Source of the DNA: Phycisphaerales bacterium
Lineage (GTDB): Bacteria > Planctomycetota > Phycisphaerae > Phycisphaerales > UBA1924
NCBI GenBank assembly: GCA_028279375.1
Contig: JANQNW010000015.1
Span: 62,001 to 126,000 of the forward strand
DNA length: 64,000 nt
Reading direction: 5' to 3'
Shown piece after piece: positions 17,120 to 25,379 of the stretch (its first letter is position 1; each line of letters starts with the position of its first letter). Under the pieces are notes generated by a model. The model made no database searches. It saw only the letters and a list, made by a program, of their open reading frames with translations, and was not told where the DNA came from. Made by a program: the position numbers and the translations under genes.

Positions 17120-17155
17120 GGCCGTCGCTCGAATATCAGGATTTTACGAACGCGC

Positions 17156-18685
17156 TCAGTTGAACCAGAAGCCAAGCAGCGTCGCGAGATCGGACGCGCC
17201 GACGATGCCGTCGCAATCGAGATCACAGACGGTGTTGCCGGAGCCCCAGAATCCAATCAGGGTCGCCAGGTCGGTCGAGTTGACCGTGCCGTCGCGATCG
17301 ACGTCGCCCTCGACGCCGACGGTGACGTAGATCTCCATGATCTGGTTGGACGAGAAAGTCGGGGGCTCCTGCGCGGGCATCGCCGCCTTCAGTCCGCCAT
17401 AGAGTCGGCCAAGGAGCACCTCCGCCGGCGGCATCTCATCGAGCATGACCTGGTGGCTCGAGTTCGTCGGCAGCTTGGGGTTCAGAAGGAGTTCAACGTT
17501 CGACGTGGGATTCGGCATCGCGCCGACGACGTTGTCGATAACGTCCGCGAACACGTCGTTTGCGTCAGGCGTCGTCTGCCACACGCCGCCGATCATGCGC
17601 AGCTCGGTGATCTCATCGCTCCACGGCACGAGGAAATCGAACGTGTAGCCGCCGGCGCCATCGTGCACGTGCGACGAGATTCCCGAGAAGAGCGCGAAGC
17701 GATTCTCATCGAGCGCCGCGGAGTAGAAGCTGGCGCGCGGGCCGTCGTACTGATTCAGTCGCTGGTAAATGGCCTCGTCATACGCCGGCGCCGGATCGCC
17801 CTCGCAATACGTCACCGGGAAGTCCCAGGGGAAGACGGCGTTGAAGACGCCGCCCTGGATCACGTAACCGGGCGCCACGCCGCCACCGGCGGCCGGAAGC
17901 GTCGCAGGCGTGATGTTCATGTCGCGCCGCTGTAGAGCCTGTCCCTTTGAGTCGAAATACGACTCCACCGGAATCGCGACGCTCACCATCGGATCGAAGA
18001 TGTGCTGTTCCAGCGAGTAGACATTCTGCCAGGGCTGGTAGCCGGGATTCTGCAGGTAATCGCCCTTGAAGTCGGAGCCGCCGACGAGGATCCACCGGTC
18101 ATCAAGCAGCACGATGTGTGCGCCGGCGACCTGTCCTTCGGGGCTCGCTTCGACGGTGAAGGCCGCCTCGGGAACCGGCTGGGCGTTCTTGATCGCCGTG
18201 GCGACCATCGCGAGATCGATCGTCGTGACCGTGCCGCGCGTGTCCCAGTCGGAGTCATCGAGGTACGGGCCGTAGCCGCCGTAGATGTAGAGGTTGTCGC
18301 CGTACTCGATGTACGGCGCGTTCGTCACCGTGAGCGCCCGGCGCACAGGATCCGAGAGATGCGAGATGCCGCCCGAGTACAGCGTCTCGGTCGACTCGTC
18401 GTAGACATAGATGGTGCGATTGAACGCCTCCGTCGGGAACGCGAGCGTTCCGGCGGGCGCGATGATCGCGTGCAGCGCCATGCCTGACAGGCCGCAGAAG
18501 AAAATCACGTCATCGCCGTGGCGACCGACGCTCGCAGAGTGCAGCGTCGTGAATGTGTGCGCTGTCGTCTCGACGCGATAGCTCGTGTCAAGAACCTGCG
18601 CGTTGGCCGTCGTAGTCATGCTGACGGCAGCGCCAAAGGTGAACGAAAGCGCAAGCGCACGGCGCGCGGTGACTCCCATCGACAT
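17156..18685 (-). CDS. Exported beta-propeller-like protein with C-terminal dockerin
   Basis: A 509-aa protein. Signal peptide MGVTARRALALSFTFGAAVSM with cleavage near ANAQ. The body (about 30-430) has blade-like repeats: LYIYGGYGPYLDD, WILVGGSDFKGDY, ASFYSAALDENRFALFSG, LRMIGGVWQTT, reminiscent of Kelch propellers, whose blades carry paired Gly. The C-terminus is a dockerin-like pair: DVDRDGTVNSTDLATLIGFW and DLDCDGIVGASDLATLLGFW. ATG 18685 has GGAGAG 6 bases upstream. Probably secreted or surface-bound; no enzymatic residues are recognised. The Kelch assignment is tentative. Confidence 0.75.
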   Translation of the reverse strand: MSMGVTARRALALSFTFGAAVSMTTTANAQVLDTSYRVETTAHTFTTLHSASVGRHGDDVIFFCGLSGMALHAIIAPAGTLAFPTEAFNRTIYVYDESTETLYSGGISHLSDPVRRALTVTNAPYIEYGDNLYIYGGYGPYLDDSDWDTRGTVTTIDLAMVATAIKNAQPVPEAAFTVEASPEGQVAGAHIVLLDDRWILVGGSDFKGDYLQNPGYQPWQNVYSLEQHIFDPMVSVAIPVESYFDSKGQALQRRDMNITPATLPAAGGGVAPGYVIQGGVFNAVFPWDFPVTYCEGDPAPAYDEAIYQRLNQYDGPRASFYSAALDENRFALFSGISSHVHDGAGGYTFDFLVPWSDEITELRMIGGVWQTTPDANDVFADVIDNVVGAMPNPTSNVELLLNPKLPTNSSHQVMLDEMPPAEVLLGRLYGGLKAAMPAQEPPTFSSNQIMEIYVTVGVEGDVDRDGTVNSTDLATLIGFWGSGNTVCDLDCDGIVGASDLATLLGFWFN

Positions 18686-18883
18686 CACGTCTCTCCAGTC
18701 TGGTGCTCCGCCCCTGGGCGCTGGGGCGCCGGTTCCTCCCCGAACCGGTTCGTCACGAATATCCGCCTGGTTCCACAACCAGTCGGGTAAGCGTAGCACT
18801 CTGTCGGCGGTCCTCAATCCCCTGATCGGATTCTGGCGCCGATTCCGTCTGGTTCTCGGACGCAGCTGAGCAGGACGCGACGG

Positions 18884-20440
18884 TCACTCGGGCTGGAGCG
18901 GGACACGCAGGACCGGGAACTCGGCGCCCTCGCGGAGACCGCCATCGAAGAAGTTCCATGCCGCCAGCCCGTCCTCGGACTCCGGTTCGAGCAGAGAGAC
19001 GGTGAATGGGGCCAGTCGCCCGCCGACCTCCACGCGATGCCAGCCCGGTCCGATCGCTCGTCGCTCCGACCGCCAATTTACGTCGAGCGTCGCCATGCGA
19101 TGCCCCTGGAATGGCGGGTCGCGGAACGCGACCGAGCGGATCCGCGCCACCTCCACATCGACCGTGTGCAGGCGGATGACGGGGTCCACGAGCACGCCGT
19201 GACGATGCAGATTCTCCACGACGGCGTCGTGCCCAGGCGGAATCAGGTAGGCGAAGGGCGCCTCCACACTCGTCGTCGCCACGAAGCGTCCGAAGTGCTG
19301 CACGGTGACCTCCGCCGGCTCGTCGAGCACATCGACGACGCCGCCGGCGCTGCGCCGCAGCTTGTATCCCGCGACGACGACTGGGTCCTTGTACGCCGCC
19401 ATCTCGTGCCGAATCCCAACCATGCGGCCCGGCGGGAGTCCATCGCCGAGGTCCGCATTCCGGTGGATCCGCTGCATCCGAGAAGCATGTTCGGCGCTGT
19501 ACAGAGCGCATTCACGGAGGAACTCGTACGTCGCCAGCACCCGATCCTTATAAAGCACGTGCGCATACCCCTCCGAGAGGATCGACATCCGGCCCCTCAG
19601 GCCCCGGTATTGCGTCCCGAATCGCGGCATGCAGGAGTAGGTGGTCCACGCCGTGTGCTCGCGATTGAAGTTCCCGTAGAAGAACGTCGCCCGTCCGGTG
19701 CGTTCCAGCATGCGCCGAGAGACTTCCGGAAGCATCTCCGTGCGCAGGAACTCGCGCGGCTCCTCCGCGCCGGATGGGTGCATCGGCTCCGCATATGTGA
19801 GCTGATAGCGGTACCTCGTCCCGTTCGTCGTGTGCGTATCGATCGTCAGGTGCGGATCCCAGCGATTGAGCTGCGACACAAGCGCCCGCGCTTCCGGGCT
19901 CTCGAGCTTGACGTGATCGCGATTGAGATCCAGTCCCTGCGAGTTGGCGCGCTCGCCCATGCCCAGTTCCGGGCCCAGCTGCCCCGGTCGATTGTTGGGC
20001 GACATTCGATCGTTGCCGTCGGCGTTGTAAATCGGAGCGATGACGAAGACGATCCTGGAGAGCATGCTGGCGTTCTTCGGCGCGTGCGGCGTCAGCGCCA
20101 GGTCGCGCGCCAGCATCAGCGACGCCTCCTTCCCGCACACCTCGCCAGCGTGGATGTTGTTCAGGAGGAAGATCACCAGCTTGCCCGACGCCCGCGCGTC
20201 GAGCGGCGACGTCACGGGCGGATCCGCGATGATCATCAGTGGCAGCGACTTTCCCTCGGCGCTGCGCCCCATCGACTCGAGGTGCACGAGCTCCGACGCC
20301 TCATCGAGCGCCTCGCAGAACTGCATCACCTCCGCGTATGTCGATGTCGCTCGGAAGTCGCTCGCCTCGGCGACTGTCAGGGGCTCCGGGGCCCCGACGA
20401 GGGTGGCGACGATCAGCGTCAGTGCGGCAGGCAGCGTCAT
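18884..20440 (-). CDS. Exported M14-family zinc carboxypeptidase
   Basis: A 518-aa protein with signal peptide TLPAALTLIVATLVGAPEP. The catalytic domain (about 25-300) shows the M14 zinc motif NNIHAGEVCGKEASL (His and Glu two residues apart), the third ligand in LTIDTHTTNGT, and the substrate-binding DLNRDHVKLESPE. The Glu in ILSEGYAH is a candidate general base. A beta-rich C-terminal region (about 330-518) has no recognised family. M14 enzymes remove C-terminal amino acids or hydrolyse peptidoglycan-type bonds; export suggests peptide scavenging. The start at 20440 is preceded by CGGAGCCCATCG, a weak site. It is divergent from the subtilase gene, so two secreted peptidases sit back to back. 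Confidence 0.88.
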   Translation of the reverse strand: MTLPAALTLIVATLVGAPEPLTVAEASDFRATSTYAEVMQFCEALDEASELVHLESMGRSAEGKSLPLMIIADPPVTSPLDARASGKLVIFLLNNIHAGEVCGKEASLMLARDLALTPHAPKNASMLSRIVFVIAPIYNADGNDRMSPNNRPGQLGPELGMGERANSQGLDLNRDHVKLESPEARALVSQLNRWDPHLTIDTHTTNGTRYRYQLTYAEPMHPSGAEEPREFLRTEMLPEVSRRMLERTGRATFFYGNFNREHTAWTTYSCMPRFGTQYRGLRGRMSILSEGYAHVLYKDRVLATYEFLRECALYSAEHASRMQRIHRNADLGDGLPPGRMVGIRHEMAAYKDPVVVAGYKLRRSAGGVVDVLDEPAEVTVQHFGRFVATTSVEAPFAYLIPPGHDAVVENLHRHGVLVDPVIRLHTVDVEVARIRSVAFRDPPFQGHRMATLDVNWRSERRAIGPGWHRVEVGGRLAPFTVSLLEPESEDGLAAWNFFDGGLREGAEFPVLRVPLQPE

Positions 20441-20818
20441 CGATGGGCTCCGTCCCCGCTCGTGGCGGGGGAGGGGGGGCTGGCGCGGACGAGTATAGAT
20501 CGGGGCCGAATCGACGCCGCTCCGACTGGGGTGTGCAGGACCAGCGGATCCCCTTTTTCCTTTTGGGACGCAGCCGCCCCCCCTGTAGACTGGCCCGAGG
20601 TATTCGTGGGCGAGCGCGTCAGGCTGGCGCTGGAGGAATCCCTGCATCGCGGTGACCGTCTGCAGGTGGTGATGAAGGCCCGAAGACATCAAGCCAGCCA
20701 CACGCCGAAGGCGTAGCCATCGGCAGGAGACGCATGCGGACTCTCACAGAGATGGTGCAGTCGGCGCCGCGCCCGCGCAGGCTGCAACCAGACGGGCCCC
20801 ATCCAGGAGCAACATCAC
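20441..20818. other. 378-base divergent gap between the carboxypeptidase and subtilase genes
   Basis: Contains a G-rich hairpin (20454-20467, CCCCGCTCGTGGCGGGG, within the carboxypeptidase leader) like those near 7351 and 54297. A minus-strand TATACT (20497-20492) is a possible -10 for the carboxypeptidase, and a plus-strand promoter candidate at 20563-20591 is listed separately. No gene is supported; the longer plus-strand frames are Arg-rich. Confidence 0.45.
20563..20591 (+). promoter_or_regulatory. Candidate promoter for the subtilase gene
   Basis: TTGGGA (20563-20568), a 17-base spacer, then TAGACT (20586-20591). Spacing is ideal, while each hexamer matches the housekeeping consensus at four positions. 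It would give a leader of about 220 bases before the subtilase start, which is long but possible. Confidence 0.4.
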
Positions 20819-23800
20819 GTGAATTCAGGGATGAGATCGTTCTTCAGCGGCGGCGCGCGCACGCGTCTCGCCGCGCTCGCGGTGGTCGCCGGCCAGGCCG
20901 TGGCGTTCGCCGGCGCCTCCAGCGCTCAGGTGCAATGGCGCACCGGCGCCGATGGGCATCCAAAGATGGCCCCGGCGCGACTCGTGGACGCGACGATGAA
21001 CCTCGCGAATCGCGCGAATGACTCGCGCGTCCTCGTGCAGTTCGACGCGCCCCTCTCCGATGAGCACAAGCGCAAGCTCGGGCTCGCGGGGCTCCGCCTC
21101 CTGAACTACGTGGGCGACAACGCCTACTTCGCGACGATCGAGCGCGAGAGCATCAACGCCGCGGCGCTCGCGACGCAGACGCCGCTCCGCTCCATCGGCG
21201 CCATCGAGACCGAATGGAAGCTCCATCCCGTCTTCGCCGAGCAGCGGACTCCGACATGGGCCGTCGTCCCGCGCGATGACAAGAGCCTTGTCGAACTGGA
21301 TCGAACGAATCCGTACGTCGGGGCCTATGTGCTCTTCCATCCGGATTCGCCCATCGGCCCCGCCGCCAAGAGGCTCGTCGAAGAGCACGGCGCGCGTGTG
21401 CGCGACTCCATCCGAAGCGTCAACGGATTCGTCATCGAGATTCCGCAGCAGAATGTCGGCGCCCTCGCCGCCGAGGACGACATTCAGTACATCGAGCCCG
21501 CGATGCCGCGCATGAGCGAGCTGAATGCGCAGAATCGCGTCATCACCGATGTCGACATCGTTCAGACCGCGCCATACAACCTCGATGGAACCGGCGTCAC
21601 GGTCCTTGTGTACGACGGCGGCTTCGGATTCTCGGCGCATGCCGACTTCAGCGGCCGCCACACCGTGCGCGACTCCTCGGGCCTCTCCGATCACGCCACG
21701 CACGTCGCAGGCACCGTCGGCGGCGACGGCTCGAACAATCCGGCGCACACCGGCATGGCTCCGAACGTCATCATCGAGTCCTACGGTTTCGACTACGACG
21801 GCTCCGGCATCTTCCTCTACTCCAATCCGGGAGACATCGAGGACGACTACGACGAGGCCATCAACACCTACGGCGCTGACATCTCCAACAACTCAATCGG
21901 AACCAACACTGCGCCGAACGGATTCCCCTGCGACATCACCGGCGACTACGGCGTCACGAGCCAGCTCATCGACACCATCATTTCCGGAAGTCTCGGGGCG
22001 CCCATTCGCGTCTTCTGGGCCAACGGCAACGAGCGTCAGACGACGCGATGCGGCAGCACGTATCTCACGACCGCGCCGCCCGCGTGCGCAAAGAACCACA
22101 TCACCGTCGGCGCGCTCAACGCCGAGGACGACTCGGTCACCGACTTCACGAGCTGGGGACCGACTGATGACGGACGTCTGAAGCCGGACATCTCCGGTCC
22201 CGGCTGTCAGGACGTCGGCGACTTCGGCGTGACCTCGGCCTCGTCGAGCGGCGGCTACTCGGTCAAGTGCGGCACCTCGATGTCGTCACCCACCGCCGCG
22301 GGAATCGGTGCGCTCATCCTGCAGGACTGGCGCGCCCAGTTCCCCAGCGCCGACGATCCTCGCAACTCCACCATGAAGGCGCTCCTGGCGCACACCGCGG
22401 TCGATATTCAGAATCCTGGTCCTGACTATCAGACGGGCTACGGCTCCATTCGCGCCCAGGCGGCCATCGACGAGATGCGCACCGAGAACTGGGTTGAGAA
22501 TGAGGTCAGCCAGAGCGATGTCTATTCGCTCCTCGTCGTCGTCGGCGCCGGTGATCCGCAGATGAAGGTCACGCTCGCGTGGGATGACGTCGCCGGTCAG
22601 CCGAACGTGTCTCCCTCGCTCGTGAACGACCTCGATCTCGAGGTCTTCGATCCGATGGGCGTGCAGCATTTCCCGTGGACGCTCGATCCGGCGAACCCGG
22701 CGAATCCCGCCGTGCAGACGCAGGCGGATCGTCTCAACAACATCGAGCAGGTGTGCGTGGATGCGCCCATGTCCGGCGTGTGGACCGTGAACATTCGCGG
22801 TTTCAACGTGCCCTCCGGCCCGCAGCCCTTCTCGGTGCTCGCCTCGCCGTTGCTCGTCAACTGCTCGCCCGCCGGTGTCGCGCTGCTCGACTCCGGGCGC
22901 TACGCGTGTGAGTCCATCGCTGGGCTTCGCGTCGTGGATTGCAACCTCAACACCGACGACATGCTCATCGAGCAGACCATGGTCATCGTCACGTCCGACT
23001 CCGAGCCGGGCGGCGAGATCGTTCTGCTCACCGAGACCGGCGGCCCGACCGCCGCATTCGAGGGCTCGATCGCGATCAGCGAAACGGATGCGCCCGGAAC
23101 GCTCCTCGTCGCCGACGGCGACACGATCACGATGACGTACATCGACGCCGATGACGGCATGGGCGGCATGAGCGTCGTTGTCGATGACATGGCCGTCGTG
23201 GACTGCACGCCGCCGGTCATCTCCAATGTCGTCGTGGATTCCGTCGAGCCGCGCTCGGCGATCATCACGTTCGAGACGGATGAGCCCGCAAGCAGTTCGC
23301 TCGCGTTCGGCCTCGATTGCGGGATGCTCGATGGAACGGTGGACACAGGTTCACTGCGCACGATGCACTCCGTCGAGATCACCGGGCTTCAGGACAACAC
23401 GACGTACTTCTTCGGTCTTTCCGTCGAAGACCAGGCCGGCAACGCTGGAAGCGATCCCGGCCCCGGCCCGTGCTACTCCTTCACGACGCCTGAGATTCCC
23501 GACTTCTTCACCGAGCTCTTCGAGGGCGATCACGACCTCGACAACATGATGCTCACGCTCTCGCCGAACGGCTCATTCGACTTCTACACGGCGTGCATCG
23601 AACCCATCATCACGCTTCCCGTCGATCCCGCGGGCGGCACGCCTGTTTCATTGAGCGATGACGACAGCGAACTCGTCGCCCTCACTGGCGGCGCGATGGT
23701 CAGCCTGTACGGCGTCAGCTATCCGCAGGTCTACATCGGATCCAACGGATATCTCACATTCGCCGGCAGCTCGACGGATTTCAGCGAAACGTTGGATGAG

Positions 23801-25123
23801 CATTTCTCCATCCCGCGCGTCGCGCTCCTCTATGACGATCTCAACCCGACGATCAGCGGCACGGTCTCCTACGAGCAGATGGCCGATCGATTCGTCGTCA
23901 CGTATGACAACATCGCCGAATACAGCACCACCAACTCCAACACGATGCAGGTGATGATGTTCTTCGATGGAACCATCGTCATCAGCTGGCTCGATATCGA
24001 CTCGGCGGACTCCATCGTCGGCGTCTCCGCAGGCGACGGCCTCTCGCCGGACTTCTTCGAGACGGACCTCTCCGGCGTCGGCGCTTGTGGACCACGTCCG
24101 CCCAGCGCCATCGCCCAGTCTCTTGGCACGCCGGAGAACACTTCCGTCAACATCACGCTCGGCGCGGTGGATGACGGACTGCCCGATCCGCCGGCCCAGC
24201 TCGAGTGGACAATCACGACGCTTCCCGCTGACGGCGTGCTGACCGATCTCGGCGGCGGCGTCATCAGCGCGGCGCCGCACACGCTCGCCTCCAATGGCGA
24301 CCAGGTGATGTACACGCCTTTCCCGGGATTCCAGGGACCCGACGAGTTCATGTTCATGGTCAATGACGGCGGCGTCGCGCCCGATGGCGGCGACTCCAAC
24401 GTCGCGATCGTGACCGTCAACGTCGGTGTGCCGGAACTCATCTATGCCTTCAATCTCGACTCATTCCCCGGTTGGACGCTGGATGGCGGATGGGACTTCG
24501 GTCGTCCTCTGGCCGGCGGCTCTCACGCCGGCGATCCAGGCGCGGCGCATACCGGAGAGTTCATCTTCGGCTACGCCATCGGCGGCGACTACCCAAACAA
24601 CATGAGTGTCGAGTATCTCACGACGAGCGCGATCGACTGCTCCGAGCTCACCGAGGTGCGCCTCGAGTTCCGTCGTTGGCTTGGCGTCGAGTCCTCGACC
24701 TTCGACCACGCCGGCGTCGATGTCTCGAGCGACGGTTCGACCTGGGTCAATGTCTGGGATCACTCGGGCAGCGCGATCAATGAAGGCGCGTGGAGTCATC
24801 AGGTGCATGACATCTCGAGCGTCGCCGACGGCGCCGCGACGCTCTTCGTGCGCTGGTATATGGGCACGACTGACGGTTCCGTCACCTATCACGGATGGAG
24901 TCTCGACGACATCCAGATCTGGGGCGTCGCGCCCAGTGAAGGCAACAGCGGCGATGGGCCGGATCTCAACGGCGACGGCGTCGTCAACAGCACGGACCTC
25001 GCCACGCTCATCGGTGTGTGGGGTCCATGCCCGCCCGATCCGGCGCCGTGCATCGGTGATCTCAATGGCGATGGCACAGTCGGAAGCGCCGATCTCGCCA
25101 TCCTCATCGGAAGCTGGAGCTGA
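20819..25123 (+). CDS. Giant exported subtilase (S8) with accessory domains and dockerin
   Basis: A 1434-aa protein. Signal peptide (LAALAVVAGQAVAFAGASSA), then an inhibitor-like propeptide to about 245. The S8 catalytic domain has Asp in VLVYDGGF (about 266), His in SDHATHVAGT (about 292), oxyanion Asn in WANGNE and Ser in GTSMSSPTAAG (about 487). A P/homoB-like beta domain follows (LAWDD through VWTVNIRG). Then come a fibronectin-III-like unit (PVISNVVVDSVEPRSAIITF), a cadherin/Ig-like unit (TPENTSVNITLGAVDDG), a jelly-roll-like unit (about 1210-1385) and a terminal dockerin pair (DLNGDGVVNSTDLATLIGVW, DLNGDGTVGSADLAILIGSW). AGGAG supports GTG 20819; ATG 20831 is the alternative. Likely a secreted or surface protease. 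Confidence 0.9.
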   Translation: MNSGMRSFFSGGARTRLAALAVVAGQAVAFAGASSAQVQWRTGADGHPKMAPARLVDATMNLANRANDSRVLVQFDAPLSDEHKRKLGLAGLRLLNYVGDNAYFATIERESINAAALATQTPLRSIGAIETEWKLHPVFAEQRTPTWAVVPRDDKSLVELDRTNPYVGAYVLFHPDSPIGPAAKRLVEEHGARVRDSIRSVNGFVIEIPQQNVGALAAEDDIQYIEPAMPRMSELNAQNRVITDVDIVQTAPYNLDGTGVTVLVYDGGFGFSAHADFSGRHTVRDSSGLSDHATHVAGTVGGDGSNNPAHTGMAPNVIIESYGFDYDGSGIFLYSNPGDIEDDYDEAINTYGADISNNSIGTNTAPNGFPCDITGDYGVTSQLIDTIISGSLGAPIRVFWANGNERQTTRCGSTYLTTAPPACAKNHITVGALNAEDDSVTDFTSWGPTDDGRLKPDISGPGCQDVGDFGVTSASSSGGYSVKCGTSMSSPTAAGIGALILQDWRAQFPSADDPRNSTMKALLAHTAVDIQNPGPDYQTGYGSIRAQAAIDEMRTENWVENEVSQSDVYSLLVVVGAGDPQMKVTLAWDDVAGQPNVSPSLVNDLDLEVFDPMGVQHFPWTLDPANPANPAVQTQADRLNNIEQVCVDAPMSGVWTVNIRGFNVPSGPQPFSVLASPLLVNCSPAGVALLDSGRYACESIAGLRVVDCNLNTDDMLIEQTMVIVTSDSEPGGEIVLLTETGGPTAAFEGSIAISETDAPGTLLVADGDTITMTYIDADDGMGGMSVVVDDMAVVDCTPPVISNVVVDSVEPRSAIITFETDEPASSSLAFGLDCGMLDGTVDTGSLRTMHSVEITGLQDNTTYFFGLSVEDQAGNAGSDPGPGPCYSFTTPEIPDFFTELFEGDHDLDNMMLTLSPNGSFDFYTACIEPIITLPVDPAGGTPVSLSDDDSELVALTGGAMVSLYGVSYPQVYIGSNGYLTFAGSSTDFSETLDEHFSIPRVALLYDDLNPTISGTVSYEQMADRFVVTYDNIAEYSTTNSNTMQVMMFFDGTIVISWLDIDSADSIVGVSAGDGLSPDFFETDLSGVGACGPRPPSAIAQSLGTPENTSVNITLGAVDDGLPDPPAQLEWTITTLPADGVLTDLGGGVISAAPHTLASNGDQVMYTPFPGFQGPDEFMFMVNDGGVAPDGGDSNVAIVTVNVGVPELIYAFNLDSFPGWTLDGGWDFGRPLAGGSHAGDPGAAHTGEFIFGYAIGGDYPNNMSVEYLTTSAIDCSELTEVRLEFRRWLGVESSTFDHAGVDVSSDGSTWVNVWDHSGSAINEGAWSHQVHDISSVADGAATLFVRWYMGTTDGSVTYHGWSLDDIQIWGVAPSEGNSGDGPDLNGDGVVNSTDLATLIGVWGPCPPDPAPCIGDLNGDGTVGSADLAILIGSWS

Positions 25124-25169
25124 TCGACTGATCGACGCACGCGCGTCGAGAGACAATTCATGCGTCATC

Positions 25170-25204
25170 GCGCCCGCCGACTCCAGCAGTCGGCGGGCGC
25201 TTTT
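25170..25204 (+). terminator. Strong rho-independent terminator after the subtilase
   Basis: GCGCCCGCCGACT (25170-25182) and AGTCGGCGGGCGC (25188-25200) pair perfectly over 13 bp around the loop CCAGC, followed directly by TTTT (25201-25204). It stands 47 bases after the subtilase stop. Confidence 0.93.
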
Positions 25205-25330
25205 CATGGTTATGGGTCCGAACGCGCGTGATAAACAACGGATCCTCGGCCTGATACGAGTAGAAACACCGTATTCATAGGGATTTCATTGCTCGCGATG
25301 CGCCGTTTCGATACAGTCGCACCCGTGTGG

Positions 25331-25359
25331 GACACGTCAGCGGCAGCGTTCGACGTGTC
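25331..25359. promoter_or_regulatory. GACACGTC/GACGTGTC inverted repeat upstream of a dockerin gene
   Basis: GACACGTC (25331-25338) and GACGTGTC (25352-25359) are perfect inverted copies separated by 13 bases, ending 20 bases before the start of the 731-aa protein. The left arm belongs to the longer GGGACACGTCA motif seen also at 377 and 17109. Placement between promoter and start suggests an operator, but no regulator is identified. Confidence 0.4.
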
Positions 25360-25379
25360 AACCGGGGGGAGAGCTGATC

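Larger units (their letters stand above)
16675..17155. other. 481-base gap between two minus-strand exported-protein genes
   Basis: Contains a terminator-like hairpin for the gene at 17156-18685 and, closer to that gene, a near-perfect 22-bp palindrome (both listed separately). The remaining roughly 260 bases, up to 16674, should hold the promoter of the large dockerin gene. I see no consensus -35/-10 pair. No gene is supported. Confidence 0.5.
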
